The position numbers and the translations under genes are program-made. 6,700 nt of DNA from Gammaproteobacteria bacterium (GTDB lineage: Bacteria; Pseudomonadota; Gammaproteobacteria; UBA6429; Thiohalophilaceae). The notes beneath the pieces were generated by a model. It was not told the origin of the DNA. It saw only the letters and a list, made by a program, of their open reading frames with translations, and did not search any database. Numbering within the stretch: position 1 is the first letter of the stretch; every line of letters begins with the position of its first letter. This document shows, in pieces, positions 5,695 to 6,700 of this stretch. The stretch lies in contig JAOULB010000117.1 in assembly GCA_029882235.1 (NCBI GenBank), forward strand, positions 1 through 6,700, given 5' to 3'.

Positions 5695-6321
5695 TTGGCT
5701 AGATATATAGGTCCAAAGTGTCGTCAGTGTCGCCGTGAAGGTGAGAAGCTGTTTTTGAAGGGTGAAAAATGTTTCGGCAGCAAATGTGCGATGGAACAAC
5801 GTCCAACACCTCCAGGCATGCATGGTGCAAAACGTGGTCGTCTATCTGACTACGCGACGCAGTTACGTGAAAAACAAAAGTTACGTCGTACTTATGGCGT
5901 GCTGGAAAAACAGTTCCGTGGTTATTACAAAAAAGCGGATCGTCTCAAAGGCTCTACGGGTGAAAACCTGCTGCAGCTGCTCGAATCACGTCTTGATAAT
6001 GTCGTATATAGAATGGGTTTAGGTGCTTCACGCTCTGAAGCTCGCCAGTTGATTCGTCACAAAGCAGTTACTGTAAATGGTCAAACTGTAACAATTCCCT
6101 CAATGCAGGTTAAAGCGGGTGATGTTATTAATATTGCTGAAGGTGCAGCAAAGCAATTACGTATTCAGGGCTCTATGGATATGGCGCAACAGCGTGGTAT
6201 CTCAGAATGGCTCGATGTTGATGCGAAAAAGCTCGAAGGCACATTCAAAAATGCACCAGAACGTTCAGACCTGTCTGCGGACATCAATGAGCATCTGGTC
6301 GTGGAATTGTACTCCAAGTAA
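5695..6321 (+). CDS. rpsD: 30S ribosomal protein S4 with complete Cys4 zinc motif, TTG start
   Basis: S4 is a primary assembly protein that binds the five-way junction of the 16S rRNA 5' domain and, with S5, controls decoding accuracy. In E. coli it represses the alpha operon. The 208 residues compare with 206 in E. coli. The N-terminus MARYIGPKCRQCRREG carries Cys9 and Cys12, and Cys26 and Cys31 follow, giving C-x2-C-x13-C-x4-C as in the zinc-binding S4 of Thermus as I recall it; E. coli S4 lacks this set. The S4 RNA-binding domain spans about 98-160 (SRLDNVVYRMG, then SRSEARQLIRHKAVTVNG), and the end is ADINEHLVVELYSK. TTG at 5695 is the start: it gives the conserved MARY beginning and AGGAG (5681-5685) is 9 nt away. 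An ATG at 5644 lies within rpsK. Confidence 0.97.
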   Translation: MARYIGPKCRQCRREGEKLFLKGEKCFGSKCAMEQRPTPPGMHGAKRGRLSDYATQLREKQKLRRTYGVLEKQFRGYYKKADRLKGSTGENLLQLLESRLDNVVYRMGLGASRSEARQLIRHKAVTVNGQTVTIPSMQVKAGDVINIAEGAAKQLRIQGSMDMAQQRGISEWLDVDAKKLEGTFKNAPERSDLSADINEHLVVELYSK

Positions 6322-6385
6322 TTAAATGGACTGTCTGTATAGGCGGTTATAAATCTAATCTGGAAACTATTTTAAGAGGACGTAT

Positions 6386-6700
6386 ATGCAGGGCTCAGTA
6401 TCCGATTTTCTGAAACCACGTATCGTTGATGTTCAGCAGGTTACAGACACGCGTGCACGAGTTGTTCTTGAACCACTGGAACGAGGCTTTGGCCACACGC
6501 TTGGTAACGCTTTGCGTCGTATTTTATTGTCATCGATGACAGGTGCCGCCATTATCGAGGCAGAAATTGAAGGTGTCTTACACGAGTACACCACCATCGA
6601 AGGTGTGCAGGAAGATGTGGTTGATATTCTGTTGAATTTGAAAGGCGTTGCGATTCGTATGAATAATGCCGATAGCGCAAACCTGACATTGAATAAAAAA
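6386..6700 (+). CDS. rpoA: RNA polymerase alpha subunit (3' truncated by window edge)
   Basis: Alpha dimerises to seed RNA polymerase assembly, and its separate C-terminal domain binds UP elements and activators. Only the first 105 codons are present, all within the N-terminal domain. The start MQGSVSDFLKPR and the dimerisation/assembly block LERGFGHTLGNALRRILLSS (31-50) are nearly invariant in the family; Arg45, critical for assembly in E. coli, is present. VLHEYTTIEGVQEDVVDILLNLKG (64-87) follows. The ATG is 5 nt after AAGAGGA (6374-6380). The 64-nt gap after rpsD is larger than I recall in E. coli; it holds a TATAAA at 6348-6353 but no well-spaced -35, so I do not call a promoter. rplQ would be expected downstream, outside the window. 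Confidence 0.98.
   Translation, partial: MQGSVSDFLKPRIVDVQQVTDTRARVVLEPLERGFGHTLGNALRRILLSSMTGAAIIEAEIEGVLHEYTTIEGVQEDVVDILLNLKGVAIRMNNADSANLTLNKK

Noticed and set aside
5762..6022. Plus-strand alternative-frame open stretch within rpsD
   Set aside because: It overlaps conserved S4 coding sequence in another frame and has no recognisable content.
6327..6354. Possible promoter TGGACT / TATAAA before rpoA
   Set aside because: Spacing is only 15 nt and the -35 match is weak; A/T-rich spacers give such matches by chance.

Overview
The window is a stretch of bacterial core chromosome carrying the distal half of the spc ribosomal-protein operon followed by the alpha operon. All genes lie on the + strand in the order rplE (5' truncated), rpsN, rpsH, rplF, rplR, rpsE, rpmD, rplO, secY, rpmJ, rpsM, rpsK, rpsD, rpoA (3' truncated). 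This order, together with protein sequences closest to the E. coli and Pseudomonas versions I remember, points to a gammaproteobacterium of moderate GC content. I cannot name a genus. There is no sign of a mobile element, CRISPR array, tRNA or rRNA gene, phage gene or foreign insertion, and every gene looks intact apart from the two cut by the window edges.

Layout: 2-3265 holds eight ribosomal protein genes for L5, S14, S8, L6, L18, S5, L30 and L15, packed with gaps of 2-22 nt. secY (3266-4615) starts on the base after the rplO stop and encodes the channel subunit of the Sec translocon. rpmJ (4639-4752) is a 37-codon gene for L36 that closes the spc part. A 149-nt spacer (4753-4901) is the only sizeable non-coding stretch. 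Then come rpsM, rpsK and rpsD (S13, S11, S4), a 64-nt spacer, and the first 105 codons of rpoA. The genes jointly supply 30S and 50S assembly proteins, the protein-export channel and the RNA polymerase alpha subunit, which in this group are co-transcribed and controlled by ribosomal-protein feedback (S8 for spc, S4 for alpha in E. coli).

I see no undescribed protein system. The most interesting part is RNA-level: the rpmJ-rpsM spacer, where the S4-repressed alpha leader sits in E. coli, can fold into two long hairpins. The five-base apical loop of the first (GAATA) is complementary to the bases just before the rpsM Shine-Dalgarno, so a pseudoknot is possible. Smaller points are that S4 keeps a complete Cys4 zinc motif while S14 in the same locus keeps only two of four cysteines, that rpsD starts with TTG, and that the first three isoleucines of rpsM all use the ATA codon.
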